Part shown: positions 61,627 through 64,000 of the stretch, piece after piece
How positions within the stretch are numbered: position 1 is the first letter of the stretch
How the letters are laid out: each line of letters starts with the position of its first letter
Assembly: GCA_943737045.1 (NCBI GenBank)
Contig: CALSFV010000043.1
Span: 310,001-374,000 of the forward strand
Direction of reading: 5' to 3'
Source: Parapristionchus giblindavisi
Taxonomy: Eukaryota > Nematoda > Chromadorea > Rhabditida > Diplogasteridae
Length of the DNA stretch: 64,000 nucleotides
The notes under the pieces: generated by a model
Database searches by the model: none
The model's input: only the letters and a program-made list of their open reading frames with translations
What the model was told of the DNA's origin: nothing
Position numbers and translations under genes: made by a program

Positions 61627-63970
61627 ATATCAGGAGACCCTATGAAATGGGCCAAGGAGACGATCTCGATGCACGCTCAGCAGAGCTCCGCCCACATGGC
61701 CATGGGCATGATACTTGCCGGCTCTGGAAGGTATATGATGGTTGCGGTTACGGTAGTTAGTGATTTGATTGTACGGTAGTTATTACTTGGATGTTTGGTC
61801 TTGGGTTTACGACATTTTTGGATTGATTTAAATGTACACCCCAAGCTAATTTGAAACTATCCGCTCTGGTAATGTTCTCTCGCTTTCTTTGTTTGCGAAA
61901 TAGCGTTACCAAGGCGGACTTTGCCGCGTGCTCTATGATTGAATGGAAAGGCGGACTGAATTAACCTTGGTGTTACTTTATCTTTACCTTTAATTCATTC
62001 CAGATATGGTCTGAAGAGTGACGATCTCTCGGTTGCTCTTCTCGTCATCGCTCTCTATCCCATCAGCTGTGCCCATGTCGCCGATAACAAGTACGGTAGT
62101 TTACGGTAGTCGTTAACACCGGGGTGGGTTACTGTAGTCGAGTATCTAAGTGATGCTATGGTCCAAATGGAAGATATCTTGCAGCTTCGTTTGAACACTT
62201 TTGTTCAGCACTCCTCATATTCGGCTGGGTGTGGGTGAATACAACATAATATGCATAATTAATGAGGGAGAAGGAAGATGAACACTGACCCTTCAAATAC
62301 GTGTGGGTATCTAGATTTTGGGTAAAAAACGCGTGTGGGTAACCCGATTTTGAGATAAAAAAACGCATGTGGGCACCCCAAAATGGTGAAAATTTCAAGA
62401 AACTCGTCAATTTATGGTCCAATTTTGCGGGTGGGTAACCATGAAAGGCAAATTTTTGCGGGTGGGTCCATCCCATGGAATAACCATAAACCATGTCTGA
62501 AGATGAATTGCTTCATCAGTCATGACTGCGAACAAATATATAAAAGAAAAGCTAAGGAGACTATAAGCAAAACAAACTTGGTCTGATGTTTCGGTCGTCG
62601 TTTCTTTGTTTCTAATGTGAATAATATGCACGCATGATAGGATGTACCTTCAACCGCTCCGCTTCCTCTGGTCCCTGTGCCTCGAACCTCGTCTACTGTA
62701 TACCGTATCCGCCCTGTCTGCTGAGCCAACGGCCGAATCGATTCGATATGAATGGGCAGATGACGTCATGATTGGTCCGATCGAGCGAAGATCAAATGAC
62801 TTCACGGTTGGTCTTTGATCTCTTGATCTTTGATCTCTTGATCTTTTGCTCTTTCCAGGTACCCGTAGTGATCCCGCCTCTGAGCATGCTCTCATCGGTG
62901 ACCATCGGTGGCGACGCTGTGGATAGTATTACGGTAGGTCTTGCCTCAAGATCAAAGATCAACTTACCGTACACCACCCATATTTCAGTTCAATCTTCGT
63001 TGTGACCATGATCGACAGGAGTTGGAGAAGATTATGCGAGTGCAGTTTGGACGAATTGCGCATAGGGCTGGTGAAGGGTGAGAGGATTCACATATATTTC
63101 TAAAGTTAAAATTGATATAATAACTTAATCAATGAACTTCGCTATGTAAATCTTAGTTTACTGAACCTATAGTCATTCAGGGAATTCCATTTAAAAAATT
63201 TAACAGTAGAGATTCACTATCTAGATCTTATGGTCGAAACAGTGTACACAAAATATTATTGAATACATTTGCATGATTTCTAAAATTCACTATTTGCCCT
63301 TTTAAATTTATTGATTCGATGATTGAGATACCGTAATCTTGTGTATTTCCAGTCAGGATTCTTTATTCGAGAAGTCACTCATCGAGTGTCAAGCGAGTGA
63401 TGAGCATGATATGAAGAAGTGGGATAGCGATCAAATGGCTAACTTGGAGGTTGATATGAAGAAGGTCGGTTTGTAGTTTGAACTTTTATCTTTCATCTGT
63501 GATCTCTGTCTAATTTTATAGTGTTTTCAGTGATATTTTGATTTTACATTTACTTTTGATTTCTGTGGTATCTTAAATTTACCCATTTTTGTAGTTTGAA
63601 CTCTGATCTGAGCTCTCTCTTTAGTTTGATCTTTGAACTCTTGTAGTTGTCTTCAATCATGGCCAGCCTGCAGCCTCCCACGAATGATCCCCTCTATCAA
63701 TTGGGAGAGGGCGCGGCGTCCATCGCCAAGGACACTACAGTAACCGACTTTAGAAGGTACGGTAGTACTTGAAACTTTGAAAAAGTCAATACCTTATGAC
63801 TCCAGATATACTTGCTACCAATAACAAGATTGCATCGAGAGTTTAATGAACATGGAAATAAACAGTCGATAATAAATCATGAAAAAAATTCTAATTGTAG
63901 AACGGCGCATCGTTGGTGTGTAGAGAGAGGAACGATGGATGTTGAAATGATGGTCATGTCGTTGTTCAAG
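14294..63970 (+). CDS. mat-2: APC1, largest subunit of the anaphase-promoting complex/cyclosome (3' end outside window)
   Basis: APC1 is the scaffold that links the catalytic and TPR arms of the APC/C, the ubiquitin ligase that triggers anaphase and mitotic exit. I trace 64 exons whose lengths keep phase at every junction, giving about 2,073 codons before the window ends after exon 64. Typical full-length APC1 is near 1,950 residues, so this one is longer, mainly through low-complexity insertions. Diagnostic features are the N-terminal propeller (LAYDAVTSQHRLYALR), the motif KMTSIGLLLGYSC with the following proteasome/cyclosome repeats, and the late motif LQPLRFLWSLCLEPRLL. Intron sizes run from 52 bp (52428-52479) to 12,346 bp (17206-29551). 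The symbol is that of the C. elegans APC1 gene. Exon coordinates are given in the six block entries that follow. Confidence 0.95.
14881..14955. mobile_element. MITE family C, copy 4 (partial)
   Basis: The right half (CACTCTCTCGTTGTCAGAGC, then AGTTAGCTCGGGTTGTGTCT) is recognisable; the left terminal repeat is eroded. It lies in APC1 intron 2. Confidence 0.6.
15029..15076. repeat. (ATT)n microsatellite in APC1 intron 2
   Basis: About 15 ATT units run up to the ATTATTCAG acceptor of exon 3, so the polypyrimidine/acceptor region is itself built from the repeat. Confidence 0.9.
15536..15718. mobile_element. MITE family A, copy 1
   Basis: The ends are CATACATTTTCGGCGCCCTC and GAGGGTATGAAAATGCATG. 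The interior repeats TATATAGTGGGTCG and GAAAATGAGCCGTATATAGT. It lies in APC1 intron 3, just before exon 4. Other copies are at 16572, 18452, 30428, 51396 and 53379. Confidence 0.85.
16572..16762. mobile_element. MITE family A, copy 2 (inverted)
   Basis: CATACATTGCCATAGCCTCG at the left and GGAACCGAAAATGTATG at the right, with GACCCACTATATAA twice inside. Its left end sits just 23 bases after exon 6. Confidence 0.85.
16767..16965. mobile_element. MITE family D, copy 1 (with a second partial unit)
   Basis: The family ends are CATAGGTCGAATAGCTAGGT and AAGTATGTTACAAAGTACCA (inverted AAGC...CTATG form here). The interior repeats AAAATGCGGTCAGGTTTTTCG-like words. Here a full unit at 16767-16887 is followed by a partial one ending TTTCGACATATGG. 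Confidence 0.75.
17792..24825 (-). CDS. Globin-like protein with a long basic/Ser-rich C-terminal tail, nested antisense in APC1 intron 7
   Basis: Ten exons keep phase and give about 318 residues: 24689-24825, 21050-21170, 20078-20185, 19744-19835, 19278-19454, 18781-18854, 18657-18715, 18228-18374, 18067-18099 and 17792-17800. Helix A reads RHVCHTWNALYGHDP, the C region STPTWVWALVDL, helix E HFVAIIQQVRDFFHVL, helix F VKSLSFRLGARHRRYM with the proximal His, helix G YWHPFAQHMPVAIVKAY, and helix H ALVESWRLFVGAVVENMRKG. By alignment E7 is Ile and CD1 is Leu, so ligand binding may be unusual. The tail is rich in Ser, Arg and Pro. In-frame ATGs at 24885 and 24825 both fit. The last two tiny exons are weak; the terminal frame at 17800-17712 (SIEQLQALYDNNGQ) is an alternative. 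Nematodes have many divergent globins. Confidence 0.75.
18452..18611. mobile_element. MITE family A, copy 3
   Basis: CATACATTTTCGACACCCTC at the left, GTGAGGGTATGAAAATGTATG-type right end. It lies between two tail exons of the globin gene (18374 and 18657). Confidence 0.85.
20225..20344. mobile_element. MITE family C, copy 5
   Basis: TAAAGGTACACCCAAGCTAA at the left and TTAGCGTCCGGGTGTCACTT at the right, in an intron of the globin gene just upstream of the exon that carries the proximal His. Confidence 0.85.
21202..21325. mobile_element. MITE family D, copy 2
   Basis: GCATAGGTCGAATAGCTATG at the left, AACGAACTTTTCGACCTATG at the right, with AAAATGCGGTCAGGTTTTTT and AAAATGCGGTCAGGCTTCGT inside. 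Confidence 0.85.
24545..24658. mobile_element. MITE family C, copy 6
   Basis: TAAATGCACACCACGAGCTA at the left and TTAGCTCGGGGTGTGCCTTT at the right. It lies 30 bases inside the first globin intron. Confidence 0.85.
24886..29551. other. Right part of APC1 intron 7, upstream of the globin gene
   Basis: This stretch should include the promoter of the antisense globin gene. I see one large palindrome (26205-26530), purine-rich patches (25215-25300, 28620-28700) and no exon I can support on either strand. Short frames such as the one at 27685-27945 lack splice or family evidence. Confidence 0.4.
26205..26530. mobile_element. Palindrome with TTATGGCTCGTTAA ends
   Basis: Arms at 26205-26341 and 26393-26530 are almost perfect inverted copies, sharing AACCGAAATCGGCGACTTTC, GAAAGTCGAAAATGGAAACA and a GCGCGCGCGC run. 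The loop is about 50 bases. Mirror-image open frames on the two strands encode the same peptide because of the palindrome and are not genes. Confidence 0.85.
29552..32737 (+). CDS. mat-2: APC1 block B: exons 8-14
   Basis: Exons are 29552-29783, 30133-30304, 31137-31268, 31646-31738, 32053-32130, 32314-32406 and 32678-32737 (residues about 235-521). Exons 8-9 are a low-complexity Gly/Ala/Ser segment (LGGGGGAGGGGHVPFNSRF, then SQHSIRSMGDSSPF) at the place where vertebrate APC1 has its Ser-rich loop. Exon 10 ends with SSMWLELLWTEKETSERATK, the family's LWTE motif. Exon 13 (VVMYSGSTKIAVLVMRM) and its neighbours resume the propeller strands. Exon 7 ends with one base and exon 8 supplies two, so phase is preserved across the 12.3-kb intron. 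Confidence 0.92.
30302..30362. repeat. (TAATGA)n-like microsatellite at an APC1 donor
   Basis: Degenerate TAATGATAA repeats begin exactly at the donor of exon 9 (GTAATG at 30305) and run about 60 bases. Confidence 0.7.
30428..30600. mobile_element. MITE family A, copy 4
   Basis: CATACATTTTCGGTATCCTC at the left and TTGTGAGGGTATGAAAATG at the right; in APC1 intron 9. Confidence 0.85.
31084..31123. repeat. (ATT)n microsatellite in APC1 intron 9
   Basis: ATT units run to about 31123, 13 bases before the GTCCAG acceptor of exon 10. The same placement occurs before exons 3, 45 and 57. Confidence 0.8.
31856..31973. mobile_element. MITE family C, copy 7
   Basis: AAAAGTGACACCCCGAGCTA at the left; the right end reads TTATCTTGGGGCTTTTAAAG. 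It lies in APC1 intron 11. Confidence 0.85.
32786..37344. repeat. Three tandem repeat units of about 1.6 kb in APC1 intron 14
   Basis: Units start at about 32786, 34414 and 36047, each with ACTAGCAGTGCTAGGGG, and end with CTTTTATATAGGGGTTAA. Units 1 and 2 are about 1.63 kb; unit 3 is about 1.3 kb because it lacks part of the 5' third. Shared blocks include GCTAGCGCGGAAGGGTGCTG, the palindrome TGGGGGGGACACCCCCCCAA (units 1-2), a tRNA-like segment, and GAGAGCCGGCGTTTCACC near the end. All units have the same direction. Open frames of 129 codons (minus) recur at the same place in each unit, and 105 codons (plus) in two. It could be a satellite seed or a tandem array of an unknown element. Confidence 0.85.
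33372..33438 (-). other. tRNA-like segment in repeat unit 1
   Basis: Read on the minus strand it has TGGCGTCGAGGTAAAGAGG, which resembles the internal pol III A box, and 32 bases later GGGTTCGAACCCC, a close fit to the B box and T loop. A standard anticodon stem is not clear. It may be a tRNA pseudogene or the head of a SINE. Copies at about 35005-35072 and 36304-36370 keep both boxes with few changes. Confidence 0.5.
37382..44084 (+). CDS. mat-2: APC1 block C: exons 15-30
   Basis: Exons are 37382-37442, 37778-37878, 38066-38159, 38534-38724, 38956-39117, 39229-39297, 39460-39534, 39859-39954, 40533-40667, 40933-40977, 41425-41516, 41791-41857, 42119-42235, 42757-42817, 43550-43650 and 43988-44084 (residues about 522-1042). 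Exon 15 (ETLNGVVLHVRLPSLF) ends the propeller. Exon 16 (AKLLAAWITMNKEKE) starts the helical part. Exon 20 has the KWRLICDVL motif, exon 25 ADYPLLRVLGLHLFV, exon 26 VAYANYYARDYPFLREIQ and exon 30 SVSEYICSLLHLS, all at family positions. Exons 18-19, 22, 27 and 29 carry Ser/Thr/acidic or Gly-rich inserts. Exon 22 may begin at 39838 (ATTAAAG) instead. Confidence 0.9.
37483..37686. mobile_element. MITE family E, copy 1
   Basis: CATACATTTTCGAGCACCCA at the left and AAAAATGTATG at the right; the interior repeats ACGGGTCAGTTTATA-like words. It shares the outer CATACATTTTCG end with family A but not the interior. In APC1 intron 15. Confidence 0.75.
38256..38460. mobile_element. MITE family D, copy 3 (extra inner repeats)
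   Basis: GCATAGGTCGAATAGCTAGG at the left and ACATACTTTTCGACCTATG at the right. The inner unit ATCCGGTCAGGTTTTTCGAT recurs four times, making this copy longer than the 120-bp form. Confidence 0.85.
39618..39740. mobile_element. MITE family C, copy 8
   Basis: TTTAAAGTCACTCATCGAGC at the left and TTGCTCGGGTGTGCCTTTAA at the right; in APC1 intron 21. Confidence 0.85.
40119..40310. mobile_element. Foldback element with CATACATGGGCG ends
   Basis: CATACATGGGCGCCAATATG and CCCCGCCCATGTATG are inverted ends. The interior repeats GCCCCCTGTAAAATGAGC-like units. In APC1 intron 22. A possible distant relative with CATACGTGGGC ends is at 48991. Confidence 0.65.
40684..40806. mobile_element. MITE family D, copy 4
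   Basis: GCATAGGTCGAAAAGTATGT at the left and AACGTAGCTATTCGACCTATG-type right end, inverted relative to copy 3. It starts 16 bases after exon 23. Confidence 0.85.
41261..41391. mobile_element. MITE family B, copy 2
   Basis: GCCGTATCCATGAACGTCGG at the left and GACGTTCATGGATACCTATA at the right, with two TGACGTCAC motifs inside. It ends about 34 bases before APC1 exon 25. Confidence 0.85.
42030..42105. repeat. (TTGA)n microsatellite before APC1 exon 27
   Basis: TGATTGAT repeats fill most of the last 80 bases of the intron. Similar TTGATTGA tracts occur in many APC1 introns (38020-38065, 51685-51725, 59398-59440). Confidence 0.85.
42887..43215. mobile_element. MITE family D, copies 5 and 6 in tandem
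   Basis: A long copy (42887-43093) with three inner GCGGTCAGG units is followed directly by a short one (43095-43215). Both start GCATAGGTCGAAT, and the second ends ACTTGTCGACCTTCG. Confidence 0.85.
44160..47650 (-). mobile_element. RTE-type non-LTR retrotransposon, antisense in APC1 intron 30
   Basis: The element includes one long coding frame and a GC-rich 5' leader at about 47400-47640 (minus-strand sense). Its composition differs from the AT-rich intron around it. The exact ends are not resolved: the 3' end lies between exon 30 (44084) and the frame end at 44385, and I see no clear poly(A) tail or target duplication. The lack of disabling mutations suggests a recent insertion. Confidence 0.85.
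44385..47315 (-). CDS. RTE-type polyprotein: APE endonuclease plus reverse transcriptase
   Basis: A 976-codon frame without a stop. The endonuclease domain (about residues 52-290) shows RLATYNCRT, ALQETK with the catalytic Glu near 86, NVYSPTS, GDFNAT (191-196) and GSDHRLL (281-287). The reverse transcriptase (about 490-760) shows APGPDGITG, YRPIALLSQLYKVFTKII, AFVDYQKAFDSVE, GVRQGDTISPKLF and LRFADDIVL (725-733). The C-terminal part has KIRWAGHVARRRDDRW and a GRPATRWRDSL motif typical of RTE-clade proteins. The frame opens with a GTG, and the first ATG is codon 67, inside the endonuclease. A real start must therefore lie upstream in another frame, be non-AUG, or involve frameshifting. It nicks target DNA and primes reverse transcription there. 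Confidence 0.9.
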   Translation of the reverse strand: MCPLRVSTGVDGDGSAKCTGSSDLLKRPADNNRRLSPCAQKTRPTRHHDCIRLATYNCRTINSHADMRTLLDASERIRYDVIALQETKSKTDSTITTKDGDLLIIGKKVDHKNIGGVGFIVHRSIQYRVHSSTIIDPRLAILRLTFGKTKIAIINVYSPTSAASDQERERFYVELERIIKNERSYYKYVVGDFNATLDTSIPSPRLGRFGCDHSNENGEHLTDLLSSCNLFHGNSIFAKKPNTRWTWESPNGATRNEIDHILTNRRWSLLDVSVVERFATGSDHRLLRAKIKLNSRIQRRDTNKPPCIRFPVYDPAALETAIRDFPWRRDQDASADFDLLCQGLKTCGLTASKRPPTASEDRINAKTRALLQNRAALAKDPNATHLAKNVANKACRVAMKESLKAYRDAKIMDAALAKASIKRARRQLSEYRGVTTCMKDPQGVGKTSRPEIEKIVSDYYTELYRSSTQVIRTPTPPPEPVPPILSSEVSCAIRTLKAETAPGPDGITGDLLKAGSDHLHATLAQYFNVYLLSRKVPAQWKTSRTILIHKKGDRDNIYNYRPIALLSQLYKVFTKIILNRLERQLDSFQPVEQAGFRKGYCCTDHIHSLSQLVERTREFKQPLILAFVDYQKAFDSVELAAVWNGLLQAGVDSAYIELLAECNDSTTTLIRMFTEDLTIPIGKGVRQGDTISPKLFTTALQYAMLQLNWEEKGINIDGRKLNNLRFADDIVLISQNSAEMQSLLEDLDKAGRSIGLSMNMSKTEVMRNTWADQSPILLGGNPMRETESYVYLGRLINMTNDLKGEITRRRSSAWAAMKSIKEATILLKDSSLKAQLFDSTVLPALCYGAETWAENKTISLSITRTQRALERSLLGISRHDQREQQLRSDDLRKRSGIRDAVAHIASAKIRWAGHVARRRDDRWTNRITFWYPREIKRTLGRPATRWRDSLKALNPAGGHWSQSAQDRNIWKSHVRR
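47324..47710 (-). CDS. Small upstream frame of the RTE element (ORF1-like, uncertain)
   Basis: A 128-codon frame stops at 47324, just upstream of the long frame and in a different phase. From its second half on it reads PSPVADGELACSAGADQRWP and later RQPADILSQQPSPIRVRNS. It covers the GC-rich leader. It might be a leader peptide whose terminating ribosomes feed the main frame, but the part before about 47640 may lie outside the element. Confidence 0.35.
   Translation of the reverse strand: MYQQSYISTSISIINLIMWYWYSQFRALISLMAYAAPSPVADGELACSAGADQRWPFTGWRRGWGELGTTLQLKAHIPMTSSEGEASRRRLQQISAQPLRRLLGRRQPADILSQQPSPIRVRNSGDCK
47936..48026. repeat. CCCAGTGGGG-rich repeat, copy 1
   Basis: TTTCCCAATGGGGATCTAGC and CCAGTGGGGGAGTGGGCGTG match a related segment at about 57642-57790 (CCCAGTGGGGCCCCAGCAAA and AGTGGGCGTGGTTTTGCTCC). 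Probably a low-copy foldback repeat. In APC1 intron 30. Confidence 0.5.
48518..48650. mobile_element. MITE family C, copy 9
   Basis: TTAAATACATACTCGAGCTA at the left and TTAGCTCGGGGTGTGCCACT at the right, with a short inserted GA run near 48607. Confidence 0.85.
48991..49171. mobile_element. Foldback element with CATACGTGGGC ends
   Basis: CATACGTGGGCACCACTGCC at the left and GCAATGCCCGCCCACGTATG at the right. Inside, CCCCCGATTTT and CCACCCGATTTT units repeat. In APC1 intron 30. Confidence 0.65.
49464..52939 (+). CDS. mat-2: APC1 block D: exons 31-41
   Basis: Exons are 49464-49549, 50512-50575, 50906-51059, 51122-51217, 51612-51671, 51741-51803, 52072-52177, 52357-52427, 52480-52582, 52744-52803 and 52874-52939 (residues about 1043-1352). 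Exon 31 is a His/Ser/Pro-rich insert (HRHPSPHNSSASS) with a weak TTTTAG acceptor and is the least certain. Exon 33 has LGLVRTSGDITRMLGVNWP. Exons 36-37 (LIRRRWPKDLR, then VDNVVTMMDSSRPIFV) and 38 (QAFGRGLLYF) match the LIWSEDLRxxDVRRLL and GRGMFTL-like region of APC1. Exon 40 (EWGEFYNAVAAGLE) matches the WASFHNGVAAGL motif that precedes the PC repeats. Confidence 0.92.
49667..50308. mobile_element. Large palindrome with GGGCGCCCGTTTCGGCAACG ends
   Basis: Arms at about 49667-49965 and 50021-50308 are inverted copies of each other with scattered differences, sharing CGAACTGATTTTTTTCA, GACCCGGGGTTC and GATACCGTAACCCGAACTAC. The outer ends are poly-G/poly-C runs next to GGGCGCCCG; the left end has an extra tandem GCCCGTTTCGGCAAC unit. 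The loop is about 55 bases. It lies in APC1 intron 31. Confidence 0.85.
51396..51588. mobile_element. MITE family A, copy 5 (inverted)
   Basis: CATACATTGCCACATCCTCG at the left and GGGTACCGAAAATGTATGG at the right. It ends 23 bases before APC1 exon 35, so it supplies most of that intron's 3' region. Confidence 0.85.
53093..62090 (+). CDS. mat-2: APC1 block E: exons 42-58, proteasome/cyclosome repeat domain
   Basis: Exons are 53093-53188, 53297-53365, 55099-55161, 55218-55313, 55655-55777, 56012-56080, 56403-56490, 56553-56632, 57196-57281, 58954-59044, 59453-59526, 59712-59814, 60438-60557, 61021-61152, 61233-61299, 61634-61730 and 62004-62090 (residues about 1353-1866). The alpha-helical PC repeats shared with Rpn1 and Rpn2 are visible as SFGLSGHIAAMNMFNVHELL, KMTSIGLLLGYSCAFIGSGD, YGLSCGFSIGLIGLGDGNN, GHGATIALGLLFFKSNN, AISGALFALSLKF, TIVLALAVLFAGTGDLDALR and AHMAMGMILAGSGRYGLKS. 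Exons 48-49 insert a Gly/His/Pro-rich loop (GCPTPGGPNHHGASGGHG). Confidence 0.95.
53379..55018. mobile_element. MITE family A, copy 6, split by a Tc1-like palindrome
   Basis: The left half (about 53379-53517) carries TTAGAAATTTCGTTATTTTTCG and CAAGTGACCC-like family A sequence. The right half (54975-55018) carries TATAGTGGGTGAATCG and GAGGGCATGAAAATGTATG. Removing the insert and one TA restores a family A-like element, which dates the palindrome as the younger of the two. Confidence 0.75.
53520..54972. mobile_element. Tc1/mariner-like 1.45-kb palindromic element
   Basis: It begins CAGTACCGTGCAAAAGTATG and ends with the inverse, flanked by TA on both sides (53518-53519 and 54973-54974), the target duplication of Tc1/mariner transposons. 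Nearly the whole element is two arms of about 700 bases that are inverted copies; matching words include GGCCGATCGGCCTCGGTTTA and CGAAATTGGCATGG-like segments near the centre. No transposase frame exists, so it would depend on a transposase made elsewhere. It lies in APC1 intron 43. Confidence 0.9.
55164..55208. repeat. (TAA)n microsatellite filling APC1 intron 44
   Basis: Intron 44 is only 56 bases, and TAA units make up most of it, between GTTAAT and ATTAAAG. Confidence 0.85.
56262..56370. repeat. Single arm of the 12062-12362 palindrome family
   Basis: It shares AATATTTGTCAATTGTTG and GAAATCTAGGAAGAAATG with the palindrome upstream of APC1, but no second arm is present. In APC1 intron 47. 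Confidence 0.65.
57642..57950. repeat. CCCAGTGGGG repeat copy 2 followed by a truncated family B MITE
   Basis: The CCCAGTGGGG repeat occupies about 57642-57790. A family B MITE follows at 57833-57943 (GGCCGTATGCATGAACACCG, then GGTTGTGACGTCATGTTTG), missing its right terminal repeat. Both lie in APC1 intron 50. Confidence 0.65.
58174..58292. mobile_element. MITE family D, copy 7
   Basis: GCATAGGTCGAATAGCTAGG at the left and ATTTTTGACCTATG at the right; in APC1 intron 50. Confidence 0.8.
58553..58779. mobile_element. 227-bp MITE with Tc1-type ends
   Basis: The ends CAGTGCTGGCCAATATTCTA and its near inverse are flanked by TA at 58551-58552 and 58780-58781. CAGTGCTGGCCAA is the start of the C. 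elegans Tc1 terminal repeat. The arms share TTTTTCAGTCATAACTTTTT and TCGCAGTCAACTGTTTC-like sequence. No coding capacity. Confidence 0.9.
60693..60939. mobile_element. MITE family E, copy 2
   Basis: CATACATTTTCGCCCCACCC at the left and GGGTGCTCGAAAATGTATG at the right, with AAACTGACCCGA units inside. In APC1 intron 54. Confidence 0.75.
61540..61632. repeat. (ATA)n microsatellite at the acceptor of APC1 exon 57
   Basis: About 90 bases of AAT/ATA units lead straight into ATATCAG, so no pyrimidine tract is present at this acceptor. Confidence 0.9.
61828..61981. mobile_element. MITE family C, copy 10 (diverged)
   Basis: TTTAAATGTACACCCCAAGC at the left and ATTAACCTTGGTGTTACTTTA-type right end, with an insertion in the right arm. 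In APC1 intron 57. Confidence 0.75.
62265..62480. repeat. GTGTGGGTAACCCGATTTT-type internal repeats in APC1 intron 58
   Basis: Units built on ACGCGTGTGGGTAACC, ACGCATGTGGGCACCC and TTTTGCGGGTGGGT recur at irregular spacing. The structure is like the interiors of the CATACATGGGCG foldbacks, but I cannot find clear terminal repeats. Confidence 0.4.
62641..63970 (+). CDS. mat-2: APC1 block F: exons 59-64, C-terminal part (incomplete)
   Basis: Exons are 62641-62806, 62859-62933, 62989-63077, 63353-63464, 63647-63756 and 63901-63970 (residues about 1866-2073). Exon 59 begins MYLQPLRFLWSLCLEPRLL, the APC1 region just after the last PC repeat. Exon 60 (VPVVIPPLSMLSSVTIGGD) corresponds to the family segment with ELxLLKQIKVKG-like strands. 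Exons 62-64 are helical and Asp/Lys-rich, ending GTMDVEMMVMSLFK before GTATAT at 63971. No stop codon is reached, so the gene continues to the right. Confidence 0.9.
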
Positions 63971-64000
63971 GTATATATTTATTATTATCATTAATTATTT

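Overview
The window is eukaryotic and most likely from a nematode. Genes are split into many small exons (about 45-230 bp) by GT-AG introns with (T/A)TTTCAG or TTGCAG acceptors. There are Tc1-type terminal repeats, many short foldback elements, and a RING/B-box gene and a globin gene of nematode style. A diplogastrid-like worm is my guess from the very small, numerous exons and repeat-rich introns; nothing in the window proves it. No CRISPR, operon or other prokaryotic feature is present.

Layout. Bases 1-490 hold the last two exons of an unrecognised plus-strand gene. From 811 to about 3972 there is repeat DNA: a dead LINE lying between arms of a foldback element, then a second foldback element. 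A complete-looking minus-strand RING/B-box/coiled-coil gene (8229 to 5688) follows, then the 3' exons of an unknown minus-strand gene (10325 to 9846). Bases 10.4-14.2 kb are a repeat block with nested MITEs, a (GA)n tract and two large palindromes.

From 14294 to the right edge, one plus-strand gene fills the window: APC1, the largest scaffold subunit of the anaphase-promoting complex/cyclosome (C. elegans ortholog mat-2). I can place 64 exons, all phase-consistent, covering about 2,073 codons. The 3' end lies beyond the window. Its introns are hosts. Intron 7 (12.3 kb) contains an antisense globin-like gene (24825 to 17792) and a palindrome. Intron 14 (4.6 kb) contains three tandem units of about 1.6 kb, each with a tRNA-like segment. 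Intron 30 (5.4 kb) contains an antisense RTE-type retrotransposon with a 976-codon frame. Intron 32 lies next to a 640-bp palindrome in intron 31. Intron 43 contains a 1.45-kb Tc1-like palindrome inserted into an older MITE. Intron 50 contains a small MITE with Tc1-type ends.

At least six foldback/MITE families recur across the window, one of them about ten times. One copy supplies the C-terminal codons of the RING gene. Twelve of the APC1 5' splice sites sit inside a repeated GTACGGTAG-type motif. The genes show no obvious shared pathway: one cell-cycle ubiquitin ligase scaffold, one possible RING ubiquitin ligase and one haem protein.
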